A DNA stretch of 64,000 nucleotides. Origin: Bradyrhizobium betae (lineage in GTDB: Bacteria > Pseudomonadota > Alphaproteobacteria > Rhizobiales > Xanthobacteraceae). Both the position numbers and the translations under genes were made by a program. Below are positions 30,805-39,841 of this stretch, piece after piece. The stretch's first letter is position 1, and every line of letters starts with the position of its first letter. The notes below the pieces were generated by a model. That model did no database searches. It had not been told where the DNA came from and saw only the letters and a list, made by a program, of their open reading frames with translations. The stretch spans positions 930,001 through 994,000 of the forward strand of contig NZ_CP044543.1 in the NCBI RefSeq assembly GCF_008932115.1. The letters run 5' to 3'.

Positions 30805-32175
30805 ATGGATCTCAACCGCCGTCATCTCATCGGAGCCTCGACCGCCGGCATCGCCGGTGCGCTCGCCATGCCGGCCGACGCCGCGCGGGCCGCGCCGCTG
30901 ACGTCCCTGCTCGGCCGCGATGCGACCCAATATGGCGTGCGGCCCGGCAGCAGCGAGGACCAGACGCGCGCGCTGCAGCGCGCGATCGACGAAGCCGCGC
31001 GCGCGCAGGTGCCGCTGGCGTTGCCGCCCGGCATCTACCGCACCGGGCTGTTGCGGCTGCCGAATGGCGCGCAATTGATCGGCGTGCGCGGCGCGACGAA
31101 ATTCGTCTTCACTGGCGGGGCCTCCGTGATCCAGAGCGACGGCTCGGACTCGATCGGCCTCACCGGCATCAGCTTCGACGGCGGCGGCATTGCGCTGCCG
31201 ACGCGGCGCGGGCTGGTCCACGTGCTCGGCGGCCGCGACGTCCGCATCACCGATTGCGAGATCACCGGTTCCGGCGGCAGCGGCATCTGGCTCGAGCAGG
31301 TGTCCGGCGACATCTCCGGCAACATCCTTGCCAACATCGCGGTGACGGCCGTGGTCTCGTTCGACGCCAGGGGCCTCAGCGTCTCCCGCAACACCATCAC
31401 CGGCACCAACGACAACGGCATCGAGATCCTGCGCACCGCGATCGGCGACGACGGCACGCTGGTTGCCGACAACCGCATCGAGGACATCAAGGCCGGCCCC
31501 GGCGGCTCGGGCCAGTATGGCAATGCCATCAACGCCTTTCGCGCCGGCAACGTGATCGTGCGCGACAATCGCATCAGGAACTGCGATTACTCGGCCGTGC
31601 GCGGCAACTCGGCCTCGAACATCCACATATCAGGCAACAGCGTCAGCGACGTGCGCGAGGTCGCGCTCTATTCGGAGTTCGCGTTCGAGGCTGCGGTGAT
31701 CGCCAACAACATCGTGGACGGTGCTGCCGTCGGGGTCTCGGTCTGCAATTTCAACGAAGGCGGCCGCATCGCGGTGGTTCAGGGCAACATCATCCGCAAT
31801 CTGATCCCGAAACGCCCGATCGGCACCGCGCCCGACGACGATGCCGGTGTCGGCATCTATATCGAGGCTGATTCATCGGTGACCGGCAACGTGATCGAGA
31901 ACGCGCCGTCCTACGGCATCGTCGCCGGCTGGGGCAAATATCTGCGCGACGTCGCGATATCAGGCAACGTGATCCGCAAGGCGCTGGCCGGAATCGGCGT
32001 CTCCGTGGTGCCGGGCGCCGGCACCGCGCTCATCAACAACAACATGATCTCGGAAACCCCGCGCGGTGCCGTGGTCGGGCTCGATCACGCGCGCGCGGTG
32101 ACCTCGGACCTGTCGGCGGACGGCGCGCAGCGGTTTGCGCAGGTCGTGGTCGGCGGGAACGCGGTACGGCGTTAG
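30805..32175 (+). CDS. TIGR03808 family TAT-exported parallel beta-helix protein
   Basis: The protein has 456 residues. It begins with a twin-arginine signal (MDLNRRHLIGASTAGIAGAL), so it is exported folded. The body is a series of right-handed parallel beta-helix rungs, with repeated GN/GNxI turns such as ISGNILAN, VSRNTITGTNDNGIEIL and ISGNVIRKALAGIGV. This is the TIGR03808 family, which as I recall is confined to Bradyrhizobiaceae and encoded beside TIGR03809. Function is unknown; the fold suggests polysaccharide binding or lysis. Confidence 0.9.
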   Translation: MDLNRRHLIGASTAGIAGALAMPADAARAAPLTSLLGRDATQYGVRPGSSEDQTRALQRAIDEAARAQVPLALPPGIYRTGLLRLPNGAQLIGVRGATKFVFTGGASVIQSDGSDSIGLTGISFDGGGIALPTRRGLVHVLGGRDVRITDCEITGSGGSGIWLEQVSGDISGNILANIAVTAVVSFDARGLSVSRNTITGTNDNGIEILRTAIGDDGTLVADNRIEDIKAGPGGSGQYGNAINAFRAGNVIVRDNRIRNCDYSAVRGNSASNIHISGNSVSDVREVALYSEFAFEAAVIANNIVDGAAVGVSVCNFNEGGRIAVVQGNIIRNLIPKRPIGTAPDDDAGVGIYIEADSSVTGNVIENAPSYGIVAGWGKYLRDVAISGNVIRKALAGIGVSVVPGAGTALINNNMISETPRGAVVGLDHARAVTSDLSADGAQRFAQVVVGGNAVRR

Positions 32176-32198
32176 GTGCGCGGCAGGCAGACGGGCGG

Positions 32199-32260
32199 CT
32201 CATCCTCGAGGCTCTCCACGTGACGCGTTGCGTCACGTGTCTCGCACCTCAGGATGACGG
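32199..32260 (-). repeat. REP-type repeat, half copy
   Basis: CTCATCCTCGAGGCT is followed by a perfect CACGTGACGC / GCGTCACGTG stem and CTCGCACCTCAGGATGACGG. It is nearly identical, in the same orientation, to the copy at 32748-32810, with about four differences. Confidence 0.88.
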
Positions 32261-32357
32261 GATGAGAAGCGGAGCTTGGCCGACGCCGCTTAGATCGAAG
32301 CAAGCTCGGCCACAGACTCGAACGTTGCTGAGTCAAACATTGACAACAAGCCCACTG

Positions 32358-32419
32358 CCGTCATCCTGAGGTGCGAGCCGTGCGGCGCGCAGCACTGCGC
32401 GGGGAGCCTCGAAGGATGA
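32358..32419 (+). repeat. REP-type repeat, half copy, opposite orientation
   Basis: CCGTCATCCTGAGGTGCGAG is followed by an imperfect stem and GAGCCTCGAAGGATGAA. It ends 4 bases before the GTG start of the GIY-YIG gene, so it lies in that gene's leader and could fold over its ribosome site. Confidence 0.88.
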
Positions 32420-32423
32420 AGTC

Positions 32424-32720
32424 GTGGGCATCTATGTCTACATGCTGCGTTGCGCAGATGGTTCTTTCTACATTGGAAGCGCCACCGGCGAGGACACGTC
32501 GAAGAGGATCGACGAGCACAATGCCGGCGCCTATCCCGGATATACATATTCGCGGCGCCCGATCGTCCTGGTCTGGTCGGAGCATTTCGATCGCATTGCG
32601 GCCGAGCGGCAGCTCAAAGGATGGAGCCGCGCCAAGAAGGAAGCGCTCATTCGTTCGGATTGGGCGTCTGTGAGCCAGCTTGCGCGGCGGCGCGCGGGAG
32701 CGCCTCGGCAAAAGAAGTAA
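32424..32720 (+). CDS. GIY-YIG nuclease family protein
   Basis: The protein has 98 residues starting with GTG. The single GIY-YIG domain reads VGIYVYMLRCADGSFYIGSA, with the catalytic Arg in TSKRIDEHNAG and the Glu in AERQLKGWSRAKKEALI. It belongs to the small UPF0213-like stand-alone group, whose targets are unknown. It is bracketed by REP repeats: one abuts the start codon, another follows the stop by 28 bases. It sits between the TIGR03808 and TIGR03809 genes. Confidence 0.92.
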   Translation: MGIYVYMLRCADGSFYIGSATGEDTSKRIDEHNAGAYPGYTYSRRPIVLVWSEHFDRIAAERQLKGWSRAKKEALIRSDWASVSQLARRRAGAPRQKK

Positions 32721-32747
32721 GGGTTTGTCCGGGATGCGTCTGGGCCG

Positions 32748-32810
32748 CTCATCCTTCGAGGCTCCCCACGTGACGCGTTGCATCACATGTCTCGCACCTC
32801 AGGATGACGG
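32748..32810 (-). repeat. REP-type repeat, half copy
   Basis: CTCATCCTTCGAGGCTCC, the CACGTGACGCGTTGC palindrome, then CTCGCACCTCAGGATGACGG. It is a direct near-copy of 32199-32260 and is inverted relative to 32358-32419. Confidence 0.88.
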
Positions 32811-32844
32811 GGTTGGAAGAGGGCACGGTTGGGTAGCGTTTACG

Positions 32845-33591
32845 TTAGAACGCGTTCCGTAGCAGCGGGTACTTCGCTTCCAGGCCGTCGAGGCTGAAGG
32901 TGAATTCGACGACGCGCTCGGGGGCCGTAACGATTTCGGCGGCCGGGGGGGCGAACTGGGGCAACAGCGACGCCATTGCGGCGGGCCTGGTGGACGGTGG
33001 CTTCACAGCCGGCGCGGTGAACGGCGCCATGGCAGCGTGTGCAGCGACTGGCGGCCTTACGAGGGGTGCGGTGAGCGGCGCCTTCGCAGCCGGTGCCTTG
33101 AGCGGTGCGACGGCATCAGGTGCCGTGAACAAGGCCACCGCGGCAGGAGCCGCAGGCGGCGTGATCGGGACAAGCGGGGCTTCGGTGATTTCGGCCAAGA
33201 CGTCCGGCCTGGGATCGAGCCTGACCGGCACGGCGGTCTCGGGGGCGATGTGCACGACCTTCGGCTGCATGGTCTGCGCGGGCTGCTCGCGCGGCGCCGT
33301 GCGGGGCATTGCCGCCGGCGACCAGCCAAAGGCGGGCGTAACCCGCGCAGCTGCCGCAGCGACGTCGTCGCCGGTGACGAGCGCGCGCCAGGCCTGGACG
33401 GCACGCTTGGCTTCCTGGATGTTTTCGAGGAATGCGATCTCGGAGTGATAGCGGCGCCAGCGTCCCGTCTCGAACATTTCGGAGAGATGCTCCAGCCGCT
33501 GCTCGGCGAGAGCGCACCAGCGTGCTGCAACTTCACGGCTGACTGCCGCGGCACGAACAGACCCGCTAATAGACTCTTGGCGATGTGTCAT
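32845..33591 (-). CDS. TIGR03809 family protein
   Basis: The protein has 248 residues starting MTHRQESISGSVRAAAVSRE. The first 90 residues are helical and conserved-looking (RWCALAEQRLEHLSEMFETGRWRRYHSE), then come long Pro/Ala-rich repeats (TAPAVKPPSTRPAAM). A short C-terminal motif ends FSLDGLEAKYPLLRNAF. This matches the TIGR03809 family, usually the neighbour of TIGR03808. Function is unknown. An in-frame start 39 bases upstream is less likely because of its unusual hydrophobic residues. Confidence 0.83.
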   Translation of the reverse strand: MTHRQESISGSVRAAAVSREVAARWCALAEQRLEHLSEMFETGRWRRYHSEIAFLENIQEAKRAVQAWRALVTGDDVAAAAARVTPAFGWSPAAMPRTAPREQPAQTMQPKVVHIAPETAVPVRLDPRPDVLAEITEAPLVPITPPAAPAAVALFTAPDAVAPLKAPAAKAPLTAPLVRPPVAAHAAMAPFTAPAVKPPSTRPAAMASLLPQFAPPAAEIVTAPERVVEFTFSLDGLEAKYPLLRNAF

Positions 33592-34072
33592 GAACCAGCC
33601 CGTCGAGAAAAAAATACGGACGCGACGCAACGCAAACGAATCAATTTAGACGCGACATGAATATTTTGTGGAAAAGTTTTGACTTGTCCAGCAACGACAA
33701 GGCGTTCGCCCGGAAACACCGTAGTCGTGCGGAGATTTGCTGTGTTTTCGAGTCAAGCTTCGCGCAAGCATGGCGGACGTGCGGCATTCCGCCCGAGCGG
33801 TTGCGATGAACGCGGGCGCGATCTTTCAACCGGAAGCTGAACGATCGGCAGGCTTCAAAGAAACAGACGCCCCAAAAGAAAAGACCCGTCCGGGGGGACA
33901 ACCGGACGGGTCGAGCCATATGGGCGCTTGGGGTGGATGGGCGCTCGCGCCTAATATGACTGATGGGGAGGGATGACCGCTCCCACATAATTTGGTCGTG
34001 GCAGCGGGCAGGACGTTCAATGCGGCGTTCGATTTTTTAACCTTCGCAGCGCGCGCAATCTTGTCGCAGCCG
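33592..34072. other. Intergenic region between the TIGR03809 and subtilase genes
   Basis: The part next to TIGR03809 (33592-33720) is AT-rich and probably holds its promoter, reading leftward. The part next to the subtilase 3' end holds the terminator at 33883-33912. No small ORF or RNA was convincing in the remainder. Confidence 0.5.
33883..33912 (-). terminator. Rho-independent terminator for the sigma/anti-sigma/subtilase operon
   Basis: Stem GACCCGTCCGG / CCGGACGGGTC has an 8-base loop. Read on the minus strand it is followed by TTTTCTTTT. It lies 160 bases after the subtilase stop. Confidence 0.85.
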
Positions 34073-35785
34073 CTATCGCGTCGCCGACCTATCCGCCTGA
34101 GAAACCGTGGGTTTATCGTCCGCGCTCGACAACGAGGGTTGCTCGATGGCGCGAACGCCGGGCTCGTCGCGACGCTTCTCGGCATCTTCACGTTTTGTTG
34201 TACCGGAGGCCGCCGCGACCGGCGTCGCACTGTCGGCGGGAACAGCCATGACCGCGGCAAAAGCATCGGCCTCGCCGTCGCCGAACAGATCATCACGCCC
34301 GGGAGAACCGAGGTCGCGCGCGGTCTTCGCCAGCGTCATGCGCAGCGCCTCCGGCTTCAGCGCGTAATTGCGCTCGAGCAGCAGCGCGGCAACGCCGGAG
34401 ACATAGGCCGCCGAGAACGAGGTTCCCGAGGTCATCTGGTACTTGCCGTCGGGCGCCGGCAGGAAGATGTCGACGCCGGGCGCCGCCAGCGCGATGTAAT
34501 TGCCGCGGTTGGACGCCGTGAAAAGCTTGTCCTGCTGGTCGGTCGCGCTGACCGCGATCACGTTGGGATTGGCGGCGGGATAGAGCGGCGGCGATTTGGC
34601 GCCTGCGTTGCCCGCCGCCGCGATCAGCACGAGCCCGCGCCCGGCGGTCGCGGCGATGGCACGCTCGATCACCGCATCCTTGGGGCCCGCAAAGCTCATA
34701 TTGACGATCTGCGCGCCGTGCTCGGCGGCGTAGTTGAGCGAGCGCAGGATGACGTAGGACGAGCTCTGGGCCCCGCCCGTGGTGCCGCCGAAGGCGCGGA
34801 TGGCGATGATGCGCGCCTCGGGCGCGCTGCCCATCAGCTTGGCATGCGCCACGATGGCCCCGGCGATGCCGGTGCCGTGGACGTGCGGGCCCTCGGTGCT
34901 GCCGAGCGCATCGAAATTGTCGGCGATGGAATTGGCGAGCTCGGAATGCCTGGCATCGATGCCGGAATCGATCACGGCAACCGTCACGTTGGCGCCGTGC
35001 GCCAAAGTATGCGCCTGCGGCAGGCGAAGCTTGGCCAGCGCATATTGCGCGGGGTCGCCTTCGATCGGCACGGACGATTTCTGGTCCTGGAGCACATAAC
35101 GGAAGTTCGGCTGGACCGAGCGCACGCTGCCGTCGGCGGCGAACTCGCGCCGCACCGTCTCGGACGGCCGGCCGTCGGTGATGCGGAACAGGCCGATGGT
35201 GGCCCCGATCAGCGGAAAATTCTCGGATGAGACGCGCGTCAGGCCGTGCCGGCGCGCCAGCTCGTCGGCCTCAGTCGGCGACAGCGCGCTGTCGATCTCG
35301 GCGACGAATTCGCCTGCGAAGGTCCGCAGGTTCACGGCAACCGGCGTGTTGTTGCGGCGGCCGTTGCCGGCGCTCTTCTTGCCGGACTTTCCGGTGCCGT
35401 CGCCATCTGCATCCGGCTGCGCCAGGCACTCGCCGGCGGCGTCTCGATAGGGCGCGGTGCAGGCCGGATAGAGGTTCGGCGAATAGCGCGCATAGGGCAG
35501 CACCGGCGTCGGGGCCATCCGCGCCGAGATCCGGGGCGTCGTGGCGGCGATGGTGGGCGGGCCACGGTCAACGGACACTGCTCTGGCGGCCACGCCTGGA
35601 CTGGTGCGCGCAGCGATGCTGGGAGAAATGGTCGGCGTGCGTGTTGGGACGCTGATCGTGGGCGTGCGCATGATCGCCTGCGCCTGCGCGACCTCGACGC
35701 CAAGACAGGCAGCAAGCAGCAATCCAGCTCCGACCGACGAAGCGTAGGCCCCGGATCTTGCCCCACTCTCGGACTCGCGTGTCAT
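34073..35785 (-). CDS. S8 family serine peptidase (subtilase), exported
   Basis: The protein has 570 residues. A signal or anchor segment (YASSVGAGLLLAACLG) is followed by a Thr/Pro/Ser-rich linker and then a propeptide-like region at about 150-235 (GEFVAEIDSALSPTEADELARRHGL..PNFRYVLQ). The catalytic domain carries VIDSGID (Asp), HVHGTGIAG (His) and SGTSFSAAYVSG (Ser), with the oxyanion AAAGNAG. The C-terminal 60 residues are disordered and charged. It is the third gene of the ECF sigma / anti-sigma operon, 15 bases after the anti-sigma gene. Confidence 0.93.
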   Translation of the reverse strand: MTRESESGARSGAYASSVGAGLLLAACLGVEVAQAQAIMRTPTISVPTRTPTISPSIAARTSPGVAARAVSVDRGPPTIAATTPRISARMAPTPVLPYARYSPNLYPACTAPYRDAAGECLAQPDADGDGTGKSGKKSAGNGRRNNTPVAVNLRTFAGEFVAEIDSALSPTEADELARRHGLTRVSSENFPLIGATIGLFRITDGRPSETVRREFAADGSVRSVQPNFRYVLQDQKSSVPIEGDPAQYALAKLRLPQAHTLAHGANVTVAVIDSGIDARHSELANSIADNFDALGSTEGPHVHGTGIAGAIVAHAKLMGSAPEARIIAIRAFGGTTGGAQSSSYVILRSLNYAAEHGAQIVNMSFAGPKDAVIERAIAATAGRGLVLIAAAGNAGAKSPPLYPAANPNVIAVSATDQQDKLFTASNRGNYIALAAPGVDIFLPAPDGKYQMTSGTSFSAAYVSGVAALLLERNYALKPEALRMTLAKTARDLGSPGRDDLFGDGEADAFAAVMAVPADSATPVAAASGTTKREDAEKRRDEPGVRAIEQPSLSSADDKPTVSQADRSATR

Positions 35786-35800
35786 CGGTTCAGCGCCGCC

Positions 35801-36496
35801 CTACGGCGACGCAACGGCGAGGTTGACGAACTTCTCGCGCGACATCTTGCCAAGCAGCGAGGTGAGTTCGTCCTGGCTCATCGCCCGGTCGAACTGGAGA
35901 CGGAACATGCCGCCCTTGGCATCGCCGATGATCGAAGCCTGGTAGCTGTCGAGCAGCGCGGTGATGTCGCCGACGCGCGCCTCGGGCGTGAAGCGCACCA
36001 GCGCGCGCGCCGGTGCAGCGGCAGCCCCGAGCTCGCGCGTGATCGACGAGCTGGTCGAGAGCGAGGCGGTCTGGAAGGTCGCGGTCTGGGTCTTCATCAG
36101 CACCGCGCCGATGATGCCGGCCTGCAGCAGCAGCGCGATGGCACCCAGGCCCGCCGACCAGGCCAGCGCGCGCGGCGACAGGCTCGCAAAGAAGGTCGAG
36201 ATACGCGCCGACAGCGGCAGCGACGTGATCGCCCGCGCCGGCTCGGCGTCGATCGCGGCGAACAGCTTCTGCATCGCGCGGGCCGACGGAGCCCCGAGGC
36301 TCTCGTTCAGATGGATGGTCTCTTCGTATTCGCCCCGGATCGCGGCATATTGCTTCGCAAGCGTCGGATCGCGCGCCAGCGCTTCCTCGACGCGGCGGGC
36401 GTCGCGCGCGTTCAGCGTGCCGGCTGCGTGCCAGGGCAGCAGCATCTCAATTTCACTGGGCTCTTGCTCCAGCATCTTCTTGCTCAATGCCATCAT
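35801..36496 (-). CDS. Transmembrane anti-sigma factor with propeptide-like periplasmic domain
   Basis: The protein has 231 residues. A cytoplasmic anti-sigma part (PSEIEMLLPWHAAGTL..ARRVEEAL) runs to about residue 105, then one membrane helix at 110-134. The periplasmic region from 163 shows ALVRFTPEARVGDITALLD, GGMFRLQF, SQDELTSLLGKM and FVNLAVAS. This strand-helix-strand-helix-strand order resembles subtilase propeptides (inhibitor I9). The start overlaps the sigma stop as ATGA. It would hold the sigma factor at the membrane until a periplasmic signal arrives. Confidence 0.85.
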   Translation of the reverse strand: MMALSKKMLEQEPSEIEMLLPWHAAGTLNARDARRVEEALARDPTLAKQYAAIRGEYEETIHLNESLGAPSARAMQKLFAAIDAEPARAITSLPLSARISTFFASLSPRALAWSAGLGAIALLLQAGIIGAVLMKTQTATFQTASLSTSSSITRELGAAAAPARALVRFTPEARVGDITALLDSYQASIIGDAKGGMFRLQFDRAMSQDELTSLLGKMSREKFVNLAVASP

Positions 36497-37062
36497 GGCC
36501 AGCCTCGCTCAACGCCGGCTGCCTTCAGCAGTTCGGCCAGTTTCTTGCGCGCATAGAAGAGGCGCGTCTTCACGGTGTTCTCCGGTATCCCGACGATTTC
36601 GGCCACCTCTTCCACGGATTTCTCGTGGTAGTAGACGAGATCGACGATTTCCCGATGGTCCGGCGAGAGGCCCGTCAGACACTCCCGCAACGCTTCACTC
36701 GTATCCTTTTTCTGCACCGCGATTTCCGGATCGTCGGACGAATCCTCGATCGCGTTGGCAGCCTCGTCGTCCAACCCAACGTCCTTCCTGCGCCGGAGCG
36801 CAGACAGGGCCTTGAATCGGGTGATTGCCAGCAGCCAGGTGGAAACGGCGGATCGGCCCTCGAACTTGCCGGCTTGACGCCAGACGTCCAGAAACACCTC
36901 GCTGATGAGGTCCTCCGCCGCCTGCTCGTCCCGCACGAGCCTCAGCCCGAACCGATACACCCTGACATGATGCCGCCCGTACAGCACCTGCATGGCGAGC
37001 CGGTCACCTTGAGCGATCCTGGCGATCAGGACCTCGTCCGAAGCCGCTTGTGTCACGCTCAA
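36493..37062 (-). CDS. ECF sigma-70 family RNA polymerase sigma factor
   Basis: The protein has 189 residues. Region 2 is visible as RLVRDEQAAEDLISEVFLDVW and STWLLAITRFKALSALRRRK; region 4 as LSPDHREIVDLVYYHEKSVEE and IPENTVKTRLFYARKKL. The start is a TTG at 37062 or a GTG at 37056; neither has a strong ribosome site. It is first in the operon with its anti-sigma and a subtilase. Confidence 0.93.
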   Translation of the reverse strand: MSVTQAASDEVLIARIAQGDRLAMQVLYGRHHVRVYRFGLRLVRDEQAAEDLISEVFLDVWRQAGKFEGRSAVSTWLLAITRFKALSALRRRKDVGLDDEAANAIEDSSDDPEIAVQKKDTSEALRECLTGLSPDHREIVDLVYYHEKSVEEVAEIVGIPENTVKTRLFYARKKLAELLKAAGVERGWP

Positions 37063-37503
37063 TGCCCGTCTCGCAAAGTTGGTCGGGTCAGAGCGGCGGA
37101 CGGTTCGACGGGAGGTACGAGATTCTTCAGCCTACCGCAGTCATACGGGGGCCCGTGTGATCTACCCCACATACGCGTATTTCTTTCGTCCCACCCGCGG
37201 GGGCTGGCTGCCTGGATCCAGATCGGTAACATAATACTGAAGCACTTTCCTGCGGAGTGCCCTCCGGGCACGGGCGGCGCGACCAAGTTCGGTTCAATAG
37301 CAGCCTTGCAGCACATATGTCTCACGAAGCCCCGCTTTGGCTCGACGGCATCGCAAACGATGCCTAATCGCCGACGAAATTCCCCTCCGCCGGTCAATGT
37401 CATCCTGTACTGCGCTACACGGTTCGGATTCGGCTTCAAAGGATACCAAACCTAAAGGCTTGCCACGTAGATTTTCGGGCTGACATCCACCACCGGCGAG
37501 ACC
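37063..37503. other. Intergenic region between the divergent sigma and GGDEF genes
   Basis: This 441-base spacer lies between divergent genes and must hold both promoters. No palindrome above six base pairs, RNA gene or repeat family was recognised. Small ORFs across it have atypical composition and were rejected. Confidence 0.45.
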
Positions 37504-38661
37504 ATGAGCACGGCCGCGACGTCCCTTCCGGAGAGGAATGCCGCTGAGGTCGCGGATCTCGTGCTCGCGCCCGAGGTCGCCGCGCCCCTGGTGCTGGCAC
37601 GCCGGACCCGGCAGCGCCGCCAGATGTATGTCGGCCAGGTCGTGAGCTACTCGCTCGGCGCCTTCGTCCTGCTGCTCTACGGCTTCGACGGCACCGTTCC
37701 GATGCACGTGGCGTCGCTGTTCTGGGTCGGCGGCCTCTCGATCATCGGCATCTTCGTCGTGATGTCGGAAGCCGGCGTCGGTGACAGGTCGACCGACCAC
37801 TATCTCACGGTGTTCCAGATCTCCGCGCACATGGCGCTGCAGTTCGTCTTCCTGGTGTCGGTGCCGACGATCGGCATCTCCTTCATCAGCGTTCTGTTCC
37901 TGATCTTCGCGTTCGGCACGCTGCGCATGACCTCCGCCCAAGCCATGCTCACCTGGGCATTCGCAGCCACCGGCCTCGCTGCCGTCTTCCTCGCCTCCGA
38001 CCTGCCGATCGGCATGCCCGTTGCGACGAGGCTCCAGCGGACCGCCTCGATGCTGTGCTTCGTGCTGGTGATCGGCCAATGCGCTTTCCTCGGCCTGTTC
38101 GGCGCCACGCTGCGCAAGATCCTGTACCAGCGCAGCATCGAGCTGAAAGCAGCCTACAAGCGCATCGAGGAGCTTGCCGAGCTCGACGAGCTCACGGGTT
38201 CCTATAACCGCCGCTGCATCATGCGCCTTCTCGACACAGAGATCGAGAAGTCACGGCAGGACTCCACACCTTGCGCGATCGCGCTGATCGACCTGGACTG
38301 GTTCAAGCGCATCAACGACGCCCACGGCCACCCGACCGGCGACGAAGTGCTGCGCACCTTTGCGATCACCATCTTCGCCAACATCCGCCCGACCGACAGC
38401 TTTGGCCGCTATGGCGGCGAGGAATTCCTGCTGCTGCTGCCGGACACCACGAGCGACGCCGCGCAACGCATGCTCGAGCGGCTCCGCGGGATCGTCGCCG
38501 ATCTCGACTGGAGCGCATTTTCTCCGAGCATGCACGTCACCATTTCCGCCGGCGTCGCCACGCTACGCGACAATGATACTGCCGACACGTTTCTCGCGCG
38601 CGTCGACGGCGCGCTCTATTCCGCCAAGGCGCAAGGGCGCAACCGAATTGCAACGAGCTGA
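37504..38661 (+). CDS. Membrane diguanylate cyclase (GGDEF)
   Basis: The protein has 385 residues. Six or so membrane segments between residues 42 and 210 form an MHYT/MASE-like sensor. The GGDEF domain runs from about 225, with ELDELTGSYNRR and the active site RYGGEEFLLLLP. An inhibitory I-site RxxD is present as RPTD, five residues before GGEEF, so product inhibition by cyclic-di-GMP is likely. There is no EAL domain. It should make cyclic-di-GMP in response to an unknown membrane signal. Confidence 0.93.
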   Translation: MSTAATSLPERNAAEVADLVLAPEVAAPLVLARRTRQRRQMYVGQVVSYSLGAFVLLLYGFDGTVPMHVASLFWVGGLSIIGIFVVMSEAGVGDRSTDHYLTVFQISAHMALQFVFLVSVPTIGISFISVLFLIFAFGTLRMTSAQAMLTWAFAATGLAAVFLASDLPIGMPVATRLQRTASMLCFVLVIGQCAFLGLFGATLRKILYQRSIELKAAYKRIEELAELDELTGSYNRRCIMRLLDTEIEKSRQDSTPCAIALIDLDWFKRINDAHGHPTGDEVLRTFAITIFANIRPTDSFGRYGGEEFLLLLPDTTSDAAQRMLERLRGIVADLDWSAFSPSMHVTISAGVATLRDNDTADTFLARVDGALYSAKAQGRNRIATS

Positions 38662-38724
38662 CCTATTCATTTTCTTCCGGCGCGTCAGAAGCCGCTGCCG
38701 GATCGAACGTTCCAGGACAGGGCC

Positions 38725-39825
38725 ATGAGATCCAGATCCGCCAAATCATCCAAGAACCTGCTGGAGGAATTGCAGGCAGCGCTCTCGCACGGCACCGTCG
38801 CACGCCGGGTCGAGACGTTGCGCCGCGTCACCGATCTCTTCATTGGCAACGCGGTAGATTATTCCGACGAGCACACCGGCGTGTTCGACGACGTATTTCA
38901 CTGCCTGGTCGAGCAGATCGAGACGTCGGCCAGAGCGCTGCTCGCCGACCGTCTCGCGCCGATCGCAGCGGCGCCGCCGAAAATCATCCGCACGCTCGCG
39001 CTCGACGAGGTCATCGAAGTCGCCGGCCCCGTGCTGTCGACATCGGAACGGGTGGACGAGGCGACCCTGATGGAGATCGCGCGCACGCGCGGCCAGGCGC
39101 ATCTCAAGGCGATCTCGCTGCGGCGAGTGCTGTCGGAAGCGCTGACCGACGTGCTGGTGACTCGCGGCAACGAAGACGTGGTGCAATCGACCGTCAGCAA
39201 CCCGGGCGCACAGCTCTCCGAGGGAAGTCTCACCGATCTCGTCACACGCGCCGAACGCGACGACGACCTTGCCACCTGCATCGGCCTGCGGCCCTATTTG
39301 CCACGCCATCACTACCTGAAGCTGATTGCGAAGGCCTCCTTGAGCGTGCGCAGGAAGCTGGAGGCCGCGCATCCGGAGCTCGCTGACGAAGTTTCGAGCG
39401 CGGTCCAGCAGGCAGCCCAGCGCGTCCGCGCCGCCGCCATGACCCGGCAGACCGAAATGGCGCGCGCGCTGGTGAAATCGCTGCACGAGGACGGCCGTCT
39501 CGACGAATCGCAGGTCACGACCTTTGCGGAGCAGGGCAAGTTCGACGAGACCAATGCGGGGCTCGCCGCGCTCGCAGGCGTCGCGGTCGAGACCGCCGAG
39601 ACCATGATGATCGAGAGCCGCACCGAGGGCGTGATGATCCTGGCCAAGGTCGCGGGCATGCAATGGTCGAGCGTGCGCGCGATCGTCGCCATGCGCGAGA
39701 AGCTCTCAGGCGGCTCGCAGACCGACATGCTGACGCTGCGCGATACCTACGAGGCCCTGCGCTCATCGACCGCGCAGCAGGTGCTGCGCTTCCACCGCAT
39801 GCAGAGCACGACGTCGGCGGCCTGA
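38725..39825 (+). CDS. DUF2336 family protein
   Basis: The protein has 366 residues, all-helical. It has the DUF2336 look: ALSHGTVARRVETLRRVTDLF at the start, EVIEVAGPVLSTSERVDEATLMEIARTR in the middle and the long C-terminal helices. These proteins may act in cyclic-di-GMP or cell-cycle contexts in alphaproteobacteria, but no mechanism is established. It follows the diguanylate cyclase by 63 bases on the same strand, which is suggestive of a shared pathway. Confidence 0.85.
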   Translation: MRSRSAKSSKNLLEELQAALSHGTVARRVETLRRVTDLFIGNAVDYSDEHTGVFDDVFHCLVEQIETSARALLADRLAPIAAAPPKIIRTLALDEVIEVAGPVLSTSERVDEATLMEIARTRGQAHLKAISLRRVLSEALTDVLVTRGNEDVVQSTVSNPGAQLSEGSLTDLVTRAERDDDLATCIGLRPYLPRHHYLKLIAKASLSVRRKLEAAHPELADEVSSAVQQAAQRVRAAAMTRQTEMARALVKSLHEDGRLDESQVTTFAEQGKFDETNAGLAALAGVAVETAETMMIESRTEGVMILAKVAGMQWSSVRAIVAMREKLSGGSQTDMLTLRDTYEALRSSTAQQVLRFHRMQSTTSAA

Positions 39826-39841
39826 GCCGCCGGGGCGACGT

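Noticed and set aside
32531..32752. Minus-strand ORF opposite the GIY-YIG gene
   Set aside because: It is the antisense shadow of a protein with an intact GIY-YIG catalytic motif.
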